Shown: piece after piece, positions 23,801 through 33,953 of the stretch | How the letters are laid out: each line of letters begins with the position of its first letter | Position numbering within the stretch: the stretch's first letter is position 1 | Origin: JBBIQS01 sp037442205 | GTDB taxonomy: Bacteria; Myxococcota; Myxococcia; Myxococcales; UBA5297 | Reading direction: 5' to 3' | NCBI GenBank assembly: GCA_037442205.1 | Contig: JBBIQS010000033.1 | Location: 14,703 to 78,702, forward strand | DNA: 64,000 nucleotides | Notes under the pieces: model-generated | Databases searched by the model: none | What the model saw: the letters and a program-made list of their open reading frames with translations, nothing else | Told to the model about the DNA's origin: nothing | Translations under genes and position numbers: made by a program

Positions 23801-26800
23801 CCAGCGCCGGCACCGCCGCCAACGGCTCCTGGTCGATCGCCGACCTGCCGCCCGGGACCTTCGACCTGCACATCACCTCCACCGATCGCGCCTGCCTGGG
23901 CGGCGGGACCTTCCCGGTGCGCTCCGCAGTGGCCACCGCCGCCGCCAGTGCCGACTGCTTCGACACCCTGGCTCCCACCGGGCTGACCCTGGTCGCCGCG
24001 CCGGCCTGGACCAGCGCCACTTCCCTGACTCTTTCCCTGGCCAGCCCGGCGGTGGACAACACCAAGCCGACCTCCAACCTGCGCGGCTACCAGTACGTCA
24101 AGGGGCGGCTGCCGGACTGGACTGCCGCCGCCATCGTCGCCCAGACCCCGGCCCAGATGATCTTCAGCCTCGACCTCAACGCCGAGAACACGCTGTGGGT
24201 GCGGGCCGTCGACTGGCTGGGCAACGCCGGTCCCGCCAGCTACGCGGTGGTCCGCCAGGACAGCGTGGCGCCGGCAACCCCGGTGATCCACACCCCGCGC
24301 ACCTACCTCAGCGCCACCACCACCTCGGTCAGCCTGAGCGGCGCCGAGGGCGACGCCACCTTCGACAGCTACCTGGTGTGCAGCTCCGAGCGGCCGGCGG
24401 CGGTCGCCTGCCCGGCGCTGCCCGACTGCGCCCTGGCAAAGTCGCCGGCCTCGTTCGCGCTCTCGCTGACCGCGGGCAACCGCACCTGCCTGTGGGCCCA
24501 GAGCAGGGACATGGCCGGGAACACCAGCGCGCTGGCCGGCCCGACCCCGGTGGTGTGCGACGTCTCGCGGCCGGGCGCGCCCTCCATCAGCCCGGTGTAC
24601 GACCCCTCGCTCTACACCGTGCGCGCCGGCAGCGTGGACGTCTTCGTCGCCGCCGGGCCGGTGGACGCGCCGCTGGGCGACCTGAACCATCCCTACCGCG
24701 GCGTCGACTATCTGGAGGTGGACAGCGGCGGCGGCTTCGTCCCGCTCTGCGCCGGCTGCCGCTCGGCGACCGATCCCAACGCCTGGGATCCCTGCTCCAG
24801 CACTTGCACCTGTGCTGACCCGGCGCTGCGCTGCGCCACCGTCCGCAGCGGGGGCGTCAGCTCGCGCGAGCTGCGTTCGATCAACGTGCCGCTGGTCGCC
24901 GGGGCGACCAACCGCATCTCAGTGCGCGCGGTGGACCTGGCGGGCAACATCGGCGACGGCGCCTCGATCATCGTCGGGACCGAGGGGACGCGCGTCTTCG
25001 CCCAAGGGATCGGGCCGCAGATGGCGCCCCGCTTCTACAAGAACATGGTCGCCTACTCGAACAACGGCCTTGCCTCGATGGCCCAGCTCGACGCCCGCCG
25101 GGTTCCGCTCGTCACCTGCTCGCCGGCCGGTGAGGTCGCCCAGATGTCCTTCCTGCGCTCGCAGTCGTGCCAGGGGATGTCCGTCGCCCCGGAGTCCTTG
25201 GCTGCCATCGGGCAGCTCGGGGTGTACTACATCGCCCAGGCCTCGACGTGCGTGACGCCGCCCTGCCCGAGCAGCGATTTCAAGTCCATCAAGCGGGCGG
25301 ACCTGCCGGGCATCGCCAGCTGCATGAGCGGCCTCGAGATCCTGGGGCCGACCAAGACTCCTGGCCTGCTCTCTTCGGTGCAATTCTTCGAGAGCGTCGC
25401 GGTCTCCGGACCGGTGCTGGCCTGGGTGGTGGCCGACGACTGGAGCGCTCAGGTCCCCGACACCAAGTCGGTCTTCTGGTGCCAGCTCGACCCGACCTCC
25501 AAGGCCTGCAGCGGTGCCGTGCACCCGCTGGGGGCCGCGGCCGGGCCGGGGCACGTCGCCGGGCTGCGCGCCGCCGGCGACTGGCTGTTCTGGGCCTCGG
25601 AGGTCGTCTCGGGCGCGAACTGCCAGGTGGGGCCGCAGCCGCCCAAGTACCGCTGGAGGGCCTCGTACGTGGGCGCCGCCCGTGCCTGGACCGCCGGCGC
25701 TGCCCATGCTGCCGGAGACCTCGTCTGGCCGACCACCCCCAACGGCCACGCCTACCGGGCGACGAGCGCCGGGACCTCCGGCGCGACCGAGCCGGCCTGG
25801 CCGGTCCCCGTCCTGCCCACGGCGTCGCCCGGCTCGGGGCCGACGGTGGCCGACGGCACGGTGGTCTGGACCGAGATGAGCTGGACGCTGGACGCCGAGC
25901 AGGCGGCCATCTCGGCCGACGGCAAGCTGATCTTCACCGCTGACAACTCCCAGGAACTCCCCTGGACCGCCTCGACGCTCTTCTCGGCCTACGCGCTGGT
26001 GAAGCCCACCGTCGCCAACGGCTTCTTCTACCGGGCGACCCAGACCACCGGCGCGTCGTCGTTCTCCGGCCGCAGCGGCCTGGCGGAGCCGGCCTGGCCC
26101 ACCACGATGGGCGCGACGGTCGTTGACAACGAGATCACCTGGACCGCCACCGTGACCACCGACCACATGGCGCCGCCCGCGGTCTATCGGATTCGCAGCG
26201 CCGGTCCGGATGGGCTCTGGGGAACCGCCGACGACCCGGCGCCGGCGAAGAACCAGGGGACGCGCGAGGTGGCCCGGGGCGGGCTGGCCATCGAGCCGGG
26301 CCGGGCCATCGTGCTCAGCCAGACCATCTCCGGCTCGAGCATCACCGACTGGGAGGCCGCCCCCGACGGCACCTTCAAGTCGGATCCGACCGGCGGCCCG
26401 AGCTACCTGCGCCACCTGTCCGCCGGCGGCGCCGAGCTCAGCAGCCCCGAGATCGACCACGGCCTGTTCGTCTACGCCTACGGCATGAACCAGACCGCCG
26501 ATCTGGTCGCGGTGGACCTCTCCTCTCAGCGCTGGGAGAGCTCGGTCAGCCGCGAGGACTACCAGACCATCGCCGAGGACGGGACGGTGCTGGTGCTGCG
26601 CAACGACATCGTCACCCGGTGGTTGGCGGTGCGCGACCCCGACGGCAGCGAGCGGACGACTCTTCTGGCCGACTTCGCGGGCTACTCCGGAAGCACTCCG
26701 CCGCTGGCGGTCACCGGCAAGGACGTGCTCTACCAGGTCGCCGGCGGCATCAAGATCCTCAACGCCGGCCCCGACGGGAAGCTCCTCACCGCCGACGATC

Positions 26801-27621
26801 CCGCGCCGACGGTCGTTTCGCTCGCGACCCTGTGCCTCGCCGCGCTGTCGGCCAGCGAGGGCAACGCCGCCTACTTCGTCGGCCCGTGCAACGGGCAGGG
26901 AGGCGTCACCAGCGTGCAGTCGGGGTACGCCTTGCTCCGCCCTTCGCCCGGAGGCTCGCTGCAAGGGGTGGCACCGGTGGCGCTGGCGGCGCCGGCGACC
27001 GGAAACACGCTCGAAAGCTGGAGCGCGCCCGCGGTGTCGGCGAACTTGGTCGCTTGGCGGGAGCGAACCTCCAGCTGGGCTCAGGATCTCCGCATCCAGA
27101 CCATCGGCGGCGCGCCGCCTGCGCTGTCAGCCACTGCCACCAGCTTCGCCTGCTGGCGCGTGCAGGCTTCCGCGGGGCTGCCGGGGAGCACCATCTGCGA
27201 CGTGTCGGGCAACTGGCCCACCTCCGGCTCAGGGCTGAGTTGGCAGGCCGCGTCCGGTTGGAACCTGGCGCTCCTGATCTCCGGCCGGCTCTTCTTCTAC
27301 GACGGCGGCCCGGGGGGCATCTACCTTTCCCCCTTTGGGAACACCGCCGTCGGCTACGAGGTGCCGCTCGGACCGCTGGTTCCCGACACCAGCGGCGGCA
27401 GCAGGAACGGGATCTCCTTCGCCGGCAACTACCTCGCGCTCATCGCCAGCTCGCCCACGCAGTCGGCGCAGGTCTTCCTGTGGGACAAGTCGAGCCAGGC
27501 GCTCATGCAGAGGACCACCCATTTCTCGGAGAAGAGAACGGTGCAGGTGGCGCCCTCGGGGCGGATGGTCTGGGGAGATACCCTGTTCGCCAGCCCCGCG
27601 ACCTTCGTCTTCTTGCCTTGA
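20836..27621 (+). CDS. giant outer lipoprotein with tandem carboxypeptidase-regulatory-like repeats
   Basis: 2261 residues. A lipoprotein-type signal ends at about Cys19 (LILAGAGCTSD). Residues about 45-1010 consist of roughly ten tandem beta-sandwich repeats of the carboxypeptidase-regulatory type. Each has a GxVxLEG...SGVxVxL start and a DxxGxFxFxGLPxGxYxL end. A middle Ig-like zone (about 1040-1280) carries disulphide-type Cys pairs. The C-terminal 850 residues contain two copies of a carbohydrate-binding-like module (YRATSAGTSGATEPAWP and a matching partner) within propeller-like repeats, including two AGPDG-W/K-TADDPAP motifs. It is probably surface exposed and adhesive. The ligand is unknown. 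It ends at a strong hairpin at 27647-27676. Confidence 0.88.
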   Translation: MNRRLLLVAGLILAGAGCTSDVPHSNPYDPQSPTTAQAKSRLVGRVSLEGKGDADDRSGVRVALTALGLESSTVADGSWTLDQVPPGTWSLEVSKEGYRTGTIYPVVVTLDQGGAEVQVPAIGLQRSRGSVRGKALLEGEDVSAGISVSLSNGAGSGQTDATGEFVLSGIASGTYEVSYSKVAFRDVRVGNVVVAPDGTTVLAPVTLSSNPGSLSGRVIVRGAANSDGVLVTADGMTLGGHHNVVQVTTAADPSGQKPDGSFTLSNVAAGLYNVIFTKDNYITEQVSVAVTPEKESVLAPVTMTGAVGALTGTATLAGALDHSGIEVSLTPQPTTANPNPSVAAAAITDSAGTWRLEGLPVGNYDLLYKKRPGYQDKTGTATVVRDAVVSAGAVVLAEIPGEIRGRVLLEGFAAGADLSGTSVRLDGHPAVTTDAQGNYSVTGSGGAHLLHVTRTGYTEAKVQVAIAAGDILTLDDVTLAKARGSVFGILAVEERSDASGVLVTLSSATEPSFTALTDSRGAFRFSGVPVGTWQLDASLPNYLGIPTATATVAANLDTEAPSATAPAASRTLSLRRDAAILGTVHYSAGSDQSGVNADLSGADVNGVVVHLTARSDVSGAFSFTGLPPGGYRLSLALQDYEAADLGSVALAAGQTVTLGAASLSRSRGDAAGQFLLTGASSHDNIKVTLSGTGAIAGTTVSVLTDPLGNFSAAGLPVGTYSVAATKAPDWASQTGSLTVTRNAVGQLVGSPLSLTVISTASVAGKVTVEKGATAGTSVRLQGKDLRGVAVDLTAQSDATGAFLFSNLVGGDYQLGYSRTGFEATSSTAFRVASAAAVTAPDVVLRVLRGTVSGTVKLDPGTVVGFAVGTDFSGARVALLDETGAEVDRTVTDASGAFQFRAVAVSLVTGLSHTVNASLDHFKTASAQVQVAANGNTPVGPLTLLLQPGSMTGFAYLNDNVGNSGRNADSTGIAVSVSGVAYNGVTYSKASAGTAANGSWSIADLPPGTFDLHITSTDRACLGGGTFPVRSAVATAAASADCFDTLAPTGLTLVAAPAWTSATSLTLSLASPAVDNTKPTSNLRGYQYVKGRLPDWTAAAIVAQTPAQMIFSLDLNAENTLWVRAVDWLGNAGPASYAVVRQDSVAPATPVIHTPRTYLSATTTSVSLSGAEGDATFDSYLVCSSERPAAVACPALPDCALAKSPASFALSLTAGNRTCLWAQSRDMAGNTSALAGPTPVVCDVSRPGAPSISPVYDPSLYTVRAGSVDVFVAAGPVDAPLGDLNHPYRGVDYLEVDSGGGFVPLCAGCRSATDPNAWDPCSSTCTCADPALRCATVRSGGVSSRELRSINVPLVAGATNRISVRAVDLAGNIGDGASIIVGTEGTRVFAQGIGPQMAPRFYKNMVAYSNNGLASMAQLDARRVPLVTCSPAGEVAQMSFLRSQSCQGMSVAPESLAAIGQLGVYYIAQASTCVTPPCPSSDFKSIKRADLPGIASCMSGLEILGPTKTPGLLSSVQFFESVAVSGPVLAWVVADDWSAQVPDTKSVFWCQLDPTSKACSGAVHPLGAAAGPGHVAGLRAAGDWLFWASEVVSGANCQVGPQPPKYRWRASYVGAARAWTAGAAHAAGDLVWPTTPNGHAYRATSAGTSGATEPAWPVPVLPTASPGSGPTVADGTVVWTEMSWTLDAEQAAISADGKLIFTADNSQELPWTASTLFSAYALVKPTVANGFFYRATQTTGASSFSGRSGLAEPAWPTTMGATVVDNEITWTATVTTDHMAPPAVYRIRSAGPDGLWGTADDPAPAKNQGTREVARGGLAIEPGRAIVLSQTISGSSITDWEAAPDGTFKSDPTGGPSYLRHLSAGGAELSSPEIDHGLFVYAYGMNQTADLVAVDLSSQRWESSVSREDYQTIAEDGTVLVLRNDIVTRWLAVRDPDGSERTTLLADFAGYSGSTPPLAVTGKDVLYQVAGGIKILNAGPDGKLLTADDPAPTVVSLATLCLAALSASEGNAAYFVGPCNGQGGVTSVQSGYALLRPSPGGSLQGVAPVALAAPATGNTLESWSAPAVSANLVAWRERTSSWAQDLRIQTIGGAPPALSATATSFACWRVQASAGLPGSTICDVSGNWPTSGSGLSWQAASGWNLALLISGRLFFYDGGPGGIYLSPFGNTAVGYEVPLGPLVPDTSGGSRNGISFAGNYLALIASSPTQSAQVFLWDKSSQALMQRTTHFSEKRTVQVAPSGRMVWGDTLFASPATFVFLP

Positions 27622-27646
27622 GGTGAGCCCGGGCCTCCGGCCCACA

Positions 27647-27676
27647 GTGCCGCCCGCCCGGAGCAGCGGGCGGCAC
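27647..27676 (+). terminator. strong GC hairpin after the giant lipoprotein gene
   Basis: A perfect eleven-pair stem GTGCCGCCCGC/GCGGGCGGCAC with an eight-base loop lies 25 bases after the stop codon. A smaller GGGCC/GGCCC hairpin precedes it. No T-tract follows, so it may be a weak terminator or a 3'-end stabiliser. Confidence 0.5.
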
Positions 27677-27678
27677 CG

Positions 27679-28022
27679 ACCTCCTCGACCTGCCTCGGCC
27701 TCAAGCGCTTGGCCCCCCGGGCACCTCCTCGACCTGCCTCGGCCTCAAGCGCTTGGCCCCCCGGGCACCTCCGGAGCACGTCCGAGGGCAAGCTCTTGCG
27801 CTCCGGGCAGCTCCGGAGCACGTCCGAGGGCAAGCCCTTGCGCTCCGGGCACCTCCGGAGCACGTCCGAGGGCAAGCTCTTGCGCTCCGGGCACCTCCGG
27901 AGCTGCCCGAGGCTGAAAGGCAGGTCAGGTCAGGCACCTCCCGAGCTGCCCTGGACTGAAAAGCAGTTCAGGTCAGGCAGCCTCCGAGGTGCCCGAGGCT
28001 GAAAGGAAGTGCAGGTACGGGC
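27679..28022 (+). repeat. tandem array of 42-44-base hairpin-forming units
   Basis: At least eight back-to-back units. Two 44-base units (27679-27722 and 27723-27766) are identical. Three 42-base units (27767-27808, 27809-27850, 27851-27892) are nearly identical to one another. Three diverged 43-44-base units run to 28022. Most units open with ACCTCC and close with GGGC or AGGC. In the first five, CAAG and CTTG arms form a hairpin in the centre. There are no unique spacers, so it is not a CRISPR array. Frames cross the array on both strands, but the mixed unit lengths argue against coding. Confidence 0.8.
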
Positions 28023-28411
28023 AGGTCCGGAGCCGACTGAGGCGAGGCACGCCAAGGTCCGCGGGGCGAAGTCGCGCTGCGGGTTGAGTGCGGCGCCCCG
28101 CCGCGAGGCCGCCGACTGAGGATCGAGAACGAGCTTCGGCGTGCTGCCGGCCAGACCACGGGGCAGGCGCTCAAGTCGAGGCTGCGCCGGCTCGCCGTTC
28201 GGGCTCGCGCTCGCGGCCCGCCCGTCCTTCTCTTGAGGTTGGGCCCCCGCGGCTTGCCGGGCATCTGGCCGTTCGCCGAGCCTGTCTCCGAGTGCTCCGC
28301 CGCCCGTCGGTCCTGCGGATCGCGGGTGCTTATGTTTTCGCTGTCCTGCGCCCCCGAGCGTCCCGGGCGGGCGCGGCCCGAAAAGGCACGGCGAAAAGGA
28401 GCAGACAAAGG
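28023..28411. other. non-coding stretch between the repeat array and ftsH
   Basis: 389 GC-rich bases upstream of ftsH. An in-frame extension of ftsH runs through it but is Arg/Ala/Pro-rich and has no FtsH-like content, so it is not part of the gene. A TATGTT near 28330 is a possible -10. No clear heat-shock promoter, terminator or RNA gene is seen. Confidence 0.4.
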
Positions 28412-30424
<2,013 letters not shown>

Positions 30425-30447
30425 ATTCAAGCCGAGGGCGCGACGAA

Positions 30448-30816
30448 ATGGCTTTCGTCAAGTTGGGGCGCGGCCACGGGGCCAAGAAGCAGCTCTTTCA
30501 GCGGGGGCTGCGGAGGGGGTTTCTGACCATCCAGGAGATCGAGAGCTCTCTGCCGCCGGGGACGATGACCGCGGCCGAGCGCTGGCTGCTCTATTACTCG
30601 CTGCGCGCCGCCGAGATCGAGCTGCGCGACGAGACCGGCAACCTGGTGACCGTGCAGCCGCTGTCGCAGGAGGAGCTCAGCCGGCTGGCCAGCGAGCGCC
30701 AGCAGGGCGAGGCGCCGCCGGCCGAGCAGCCTGCCGAGGCGCTCGACTCGGAGGAGGCGAGGCAGATCGAGGAGGCGCTGGCGGCGATGGAGAAGGGCGC
30801 CGCCGACTCCCAGTAG
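30448..30816 (+). CDS. stand-alone sigma-70 region-1.1-like protein
   Basis: 122 residues. Residues about 15-62 (KQLFQRGLRRGFLTIQEIES, then LP and a helical pair) line up with region 1.1 of the housekeeping sigma factor RpoD: the RGxxxGxLTxxEI...LP core is shared. Regions 1.2 to 4 are absent. The tail is acidic and helical. Region 1.1 normally masks the sigma DNA-binding surface and occupies the polymerase cleft, so a free copy could modulate polymerase. It lies between ftsH and grpE, with GAGG upstream of the ATG, in what looks like a heat-stress cluster. Regulatory function is inferred; the domain resemblance is visible. Confidence 0.75.
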   Translation: MAFVKLGRGHGAKKQLFQRGLRRGFLTIQEIESSLPPGTMTAAERWLLYYSLRAAEIELRDETGNLVTVQPLSQEELSRLASERQQGEAPPAEQPAEALDSEEARQIEEALAAMEKGAADSQ

Positions 30817-30817
30817 C

Positions 30818-30848
30818 GATTTGACACCTCAAATCGGGTGCTTAGGTT
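30818..30848 (+). promoter_or_regulatory. grpE promoter overlapped by a perfect inverted repeat
   Basis: TTGACA at 30821-30826 and TAGGTT at 30843-30848 with a 16-base spacer form a sigma-70-type promoter 52 bases before grpE. A perfect seven-base inverted repeat with a four-base centre, GATTTGA-CACC-TCAAATC (30818-30835), covers the -35. It looks like a repressor operator. It is not the CIRCE element. Confidence 0.6.
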
Positions 30849-30899
30849 GCGCCTGCCGCGCCCCCAGAGGGGCGACAGGCGCGCCAGGAGCCGACAGAC

Positions 30900-31550
30900 T
30901 TGAACCCGACCGATTCCGCGCCGCAGGGCGCTCCCGAGCCCAAGGCCCCCGCCCCTGAGGCGGCCCAGGCCGAGCAGCCCGAGAAGACCACTCCCCAGGC
31001 GATCAACCCGCTGCTCCTCGAGGAGCTGCGCTCGGAGCTCAACGGCGCACGGGCCGAGTTGGCCGCGGCGCACAAGGAGCGAGAGCAGCAGGGCAAGCGG
31101 CTGGACGAGATCGCCCGGGCCTACAGCGGCTTGCTCGCCGACCAGAAGGAGTTCCGCCAGCGCCTGGAGCGCGAAAAGGAGCGGGTGCTCTTGGGCGAGC
31201 GGGGCAAGGTGGCGCTTGGCCTGCTGGAGCTGGGCGACGAGCTGGAGCGGGCGCTTTCGGCAGCCCGCCAGGACGAGGGGCCGCTGGCGCAGGGGGTGCG
31301 GCTGATCCGCGAGGGGCTGCTCAAGCGGCTGTCAGCGATGGGCATCGAGCGGATGGAACTGGTCGGCAAGCCCTACGACCCGGAGCTGGCCGAGGCGGTG
31401 GACTTGGTGCCGGTAGCGGACAAGGCCCAGGACGACACGGTGGTGGCCGAGGCGGTGCCGGGCTATCGGCTGGGCGAGCGGGTGTTGCGGCCGGCGCGGG
31501 TGCGGGTGGCGCGCTACATGGCGCCCCCGGCGCAGCCGGCGCAGGCCTGA
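30900..31550 (+). CDS. grpE: GrpE nucleotide-exchange factor
   Basis: 216 residues from a TTG codon with AGGAG upstream. A disordered acidic N-terminus (about 1-40) leads to the long dimerising helix (about 40-110, with RAYSGLLADQKEFRQRLERE) and the C-terminal beta domain (about 135-210, with YDPELAEAVDLVPV and GYRLGERVLRPARVRV). GrpE releases ADP from DnaK to restart the chaperone cycle. dnaK and dnaJ are not adjacent, which is common outside enterobacteria. The gene has its own promoter with an operator-like repeat. Followed by an eight-pair hairpin, then htrA. Confidence 0.93.
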   Translation: MNPTDSAPQGAPEPKAPAPEAAQAEQPEKTTPQAINPLLLEELRSELNGARAELAAAHKEREQQGKRLDEIARAYSGLLADQKEFRQRLEREKERVLLGERGKVALGLLELGDELERALSAARQDEGPLAQGVRLIREGLLKRLSAMGIERMELVGKPYDPELAEAVDLVPVADKAQDDTVVAEAVPGYRLGERVLRPARVRVARYMAPPAQPAQA

Positions 31551-31567
31551 GCGGCTTGGCGAGCGCT

Positions 31568-31591
31568 CGGCGGGAATGAGAGATCCCGCCG
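31568..31591 (+). terminator. hairpin between grpE and htrA
   Basis: CGGCGGGA (31568-31575) pairs perfectly with TCCCGCCG (31584-31591) across an eight-base loop, 18 bases after the grpE stop. The T-tract is poor, so termination may be partial. Another inverted repeat, TGGCAG-N10-CTGCCA (31601-31622), sits just before htrA and could be an operator. Confidence 0.45.
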
Positions 31592-31650
31592 CCCGGTTTG
31601 TGGCAGTGACGCAGATCTGCCATTTCGAATCCAAACGCGGAGCATTCTCC

Positions 31651-33171
31651 ATGAACTTCGGATCGGCTCGCGCCGCGGCGCTGGCGGTGGCGCTCTCGCC
31701 GCTGCTGGGGTGCCAGCAGCAGGGCAGCCTGGTGCAGGCCCTCGACTCGGCGGTGGTGGGCACCGCCCACGCCGAGACCCCGTCGACGACCCCGCCGCCG
31801 AACGGATTGTGGCGCGAAGGCGGGCAGAACCTGGGCGACTTCCGGGCCCCGGTGTCGCTGGCGCCGCTGGTCAAGGCGATCAAGCCGGGGGTGGTGAACA
31901 TCAACACCACCAGCATCGCCAAGCGGCAGCAGATGCAGGTGCCCCCGGGCTTCGAGGACTTCTTCCACCAGTTCCACGGAGGCCGCGGCGGCGACGCCGA
32001 GCCCGAGCGCCGGCAGAGCCTGGGCTCGGGGTTCATCATCAATCCCGCCGGCTACGTGATCACCAACAACCACGTGATCGACGGGGCCTCGGAGATCAAG
32101 GTCACCCTCGACGACGGCCGGGAGTTCACCGCCAAGGTGGTCGGCCGCGATCCGAAGACCGACGTGGCGCTGCTCAAGCTGCAGCCCAACGGCCAGGAGG
32201 TCAAAGACCTGCCGACCGTGCCGCTGGGTGACTCGGAGGCGCTGCAGGTGGGCGACTACGTGCTCGCCGCCGGCAACCCCTTCGGCCTGGACCACTCGGT
32301 GAGCCAGGGGATCGTCAGCGCCAAGGAGCGGGTGATTGGCGCCGGGCCCTACGACGAGTTCATCCAGACCGACGCCGCCATCAACCCCGGCAATTCCGGC
32401 GGGCCGCTGTTCAACATGAAGGGCGAGGTGGTGGGGGTGAACACCGCCATCGTGGCCCAGGGCCAGGGGATCGGCTTCGCAGTGCCGATCAACATGGCCA
32501 AGGAGTTGCTGCCGCAGCTCTTGAACAGCGGCAAAGTGGTGCGCGGCTGGCTGGGCGTGTCGATCCAGGAAGTGACCCCGGACATCGCCAAGAGCCTGGG
32601 GCTGGGCAAGGCCGGAGGCGCGTTGGTGGGCGAGGTGATGAAGCGCGGGCCGGCGGCCGCCTCCGGGCTCGAGGCGGGCGACGTGGTGACCGCGGTCAAC
32701 GGCCGCAAGGTCGAGACCTACAACCAGCTGTCGCGCTTCGTGGCCGGGCTGGCCCCTGGGGCTAAGGCCCAGCTGACGGTGATGCGCGGTGGCAAGGAGC
32801 GTGCGATCCCGGTCAAGGTCGGCGAGCGCCCCGAGGACGAGCGCACCGCCTGGCAGCAGGGCGGCGATGAGGAGAGCGCCCAGCCTTCGGCGGTCGACAA
32901 GCTGGGGATCTCGGTGGCTGCACTGGGCACGCAGCGGGCGCGTCAGGTGGGCGTCGAGGAGGGCGTGCAGATCAGCGCCGTCGAGCCCGACTCCGCGGCC
33001 GCACGGGCCGGCGCCCGACCCGGCGACGTCATCGTCGAGATGCAGCGCCAGCCGGTGCGCAACGTCCGCGACTACGCCCAGATCGCCCATACCCTCAAGG
33101 TCGGCGATACCGCGCTGATCCGCGTGCGGCGCGAGGGCGCGGCCATCTTCATCGCCGTGCCGCTGCGGTAG
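31651..33171 (+). CDS. HtrA/DegP-type periplasmic serine protease
   Basis: 506 residues. A signal peptide (about 1-20, with LGCQQQ resembling a lipobox) is followed by a Pro-rich linker and a trypsin-like domain with His141 (NNHVID), Asp171 (TDVALLKL) and Ser249 (NPGNSGGPL). Two PDZ domains follow (about 300-385 and 415-500). This is the DegP/DegQ layout, which combines protease and chaperone activity on misfolded envelope proteins. A Gln-rich QQQ and a 40-residue spacer precede the domain. Its position after ftsH, the sigma-1.1-like gene and grpE fits an envelope and heat-stress cluster. It closes with a clear intrinsic terminator. Confidence 0.95.
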   Translation: MNFGSARAAALAVALSPLLGCQQQGSLVQALDSAVVGTAHAETPSTTPPPNGLWREGGQNLGDFRAPVSLAPLVKAIKPGVVNINTTSIAKRQQMQVPPGFEDFFHQFHGGRGGDAEPERRQSLGSGFIINPAGYVITNNHVIDGASEIKVTLDDGREFTAKVVGRDPKTDVALLKLQPNGQEVKDLPTVPLGDSEALQVGDYVLAAGNPFGLDHSVSQGIVSAKERVIGAGPYDEFIQTDAAINPGNSGGPLFNMKGEVVGVNTAIVAQGQGIGFAVPINMAKELLPQLLNSGKVVRGWLGVSIQEVTPDIAKSLGLGKAGGALVGEVMKRGPAAASGLEAGDVVTAVNGRKVETYNQLSRFVAGLAPGAKAQLTVMRGGKERAIPVKVGERPEDERTAWQQGGDEESAQPSAVDKLGISVAALGTQRARQVGVEEGVQISAVEPDSAAARAGARPGDVIVEMQRQPVRNVRDYAQIAHTLKVGDTALIRVRREGAAIFIAVPLR

Positions 33172-33185
33172 TCCGGCGCCTCATC

Positions 33186-33240
33186 GACGCGCTCCCTCCA
33201 CGGCCAAATCGGCCGCGGGGCGGAGCGCGTCTTTGTGTTT
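33186..33240 (+). terminator. intrinsic terminator after htrA
   Basis: GACGCGCTCC (33186-33195) pairs perfectly with GGAGCGCGTC (33222-33231), with an inner GGCC/GGCC pair, followed by TTTGTGTTT (33232-33240). A textbook hairpin plus T-tract. Confidence 0.85.
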
Positions 33241-33338
33241 GAAGTTACTGGTGGAATTCCTCGCGCAGAGTTTTCGAAGATCGAGCACTCAACGCCATGG
33301 CCGCTCGGGTGTACCTAGTGTGACGCCCGAGGTGCCGG

Positions 33339-33953
33339 TTGCGCGAATCCATTCCCAAGCTGCGAGTTCTGCCGGGCGATGCCGAGTCCGCGAATGCCCT
33401 CGACCGGGGCAGCGACGAAGAGCTGATGCTGCTGAGCAGCGCCGGCCGCCGTGACGCCTTCGCCGAGCTCGCCGGCCGTCACTTGCCGCGGCTGACCAGC
33501 TTCTGTGCCAAGTACGTCGGCGATCGCGGCGCCGGTGAGGAGCTCGCGCAGGAGACCATGGTCCAGGTCTGGCTCTCGAGCGCCGACTACCGGCCCGGCG
33601 CCTCGACGGCGGTCTTCCTCTACACCATCGCCCGCAACCGCTGCCGCAACCACCGCCGCGACACGAGTCGGCGCGAGCGGCTCCTCGAGGCCCGGCCCAC
33701 TTCGGAGCAGGAGCCGGCCCAGCTCGATGCGCTGCTCGAATCGGAGCGGCAGCGGCGGGTGTTCGAAGCGGTGGCGCGCCTGCCCGAGAAGTTGCGCGAG
33801 GCGGTGCTGCTGCGCTTCGACCGCGGGCTCGACTACGCCCAGATCGCGGAGATCGTCGGGCGAGGGGAGGCGACCATGCGGTCGCGCGTCTTCCTGGCCC
33901 TCAAGAGCCTTCGCCGCGAGCTCGGCGAGGCGCTGCCCGAGGTGGAGCGATGA
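33339..33953 (+). CDS. ECF-type RNA polymerase sigma factor
   Basis: 204 residues from a TTG codon; an upstream alternative is not obvious. Region 2 (about 30-95, with FAELAGRHLPRLTSFCAKYV and VFLYTIARNRCRNHRRD) and region 4 (about 140-195, with LPEKLREAVLLRFDRGLDYA and an HTH ending SRVFLALKSLRREL) match ECF sigma factors; regions 1 and 3 are lacking. It redirects polymerase to stress or signalling genes. Its stop overlaps the anti-sigma start as ATGA. A GGAATT near 33253 could be an autoregulatory ECF -35, but the -10 match is weak. Confidence 0.9.
   Translation: MRESIPKLRVLPGDAESANALDRGSDEELMLLSSAGRRDAFAELAGRHLPRLTSFCAKYVGDRGAGEELAQETMVQVWLSSADYRPGASTAVFLYTIARNRCRNHRRDTSRRERLLEARPTSEQEPAQLDALLESERQRRVFEAVARLPEKLREAVLLRFDRGLDYAQIAEIVGRGEATMRSRVFLALKSLRRELGEALPEVER

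Noticed and set aside
27679..28022. CRISPR array
   Set aside because: The units touch each other without unique spacers and vary from 42 to 44 bases. There is no cas gene.
30818..30848. CIRCE/HrcA operator
   Set aside because: CIRCE arms are TTAGCACTC/GAGTGCTAA; the repeat here is different.
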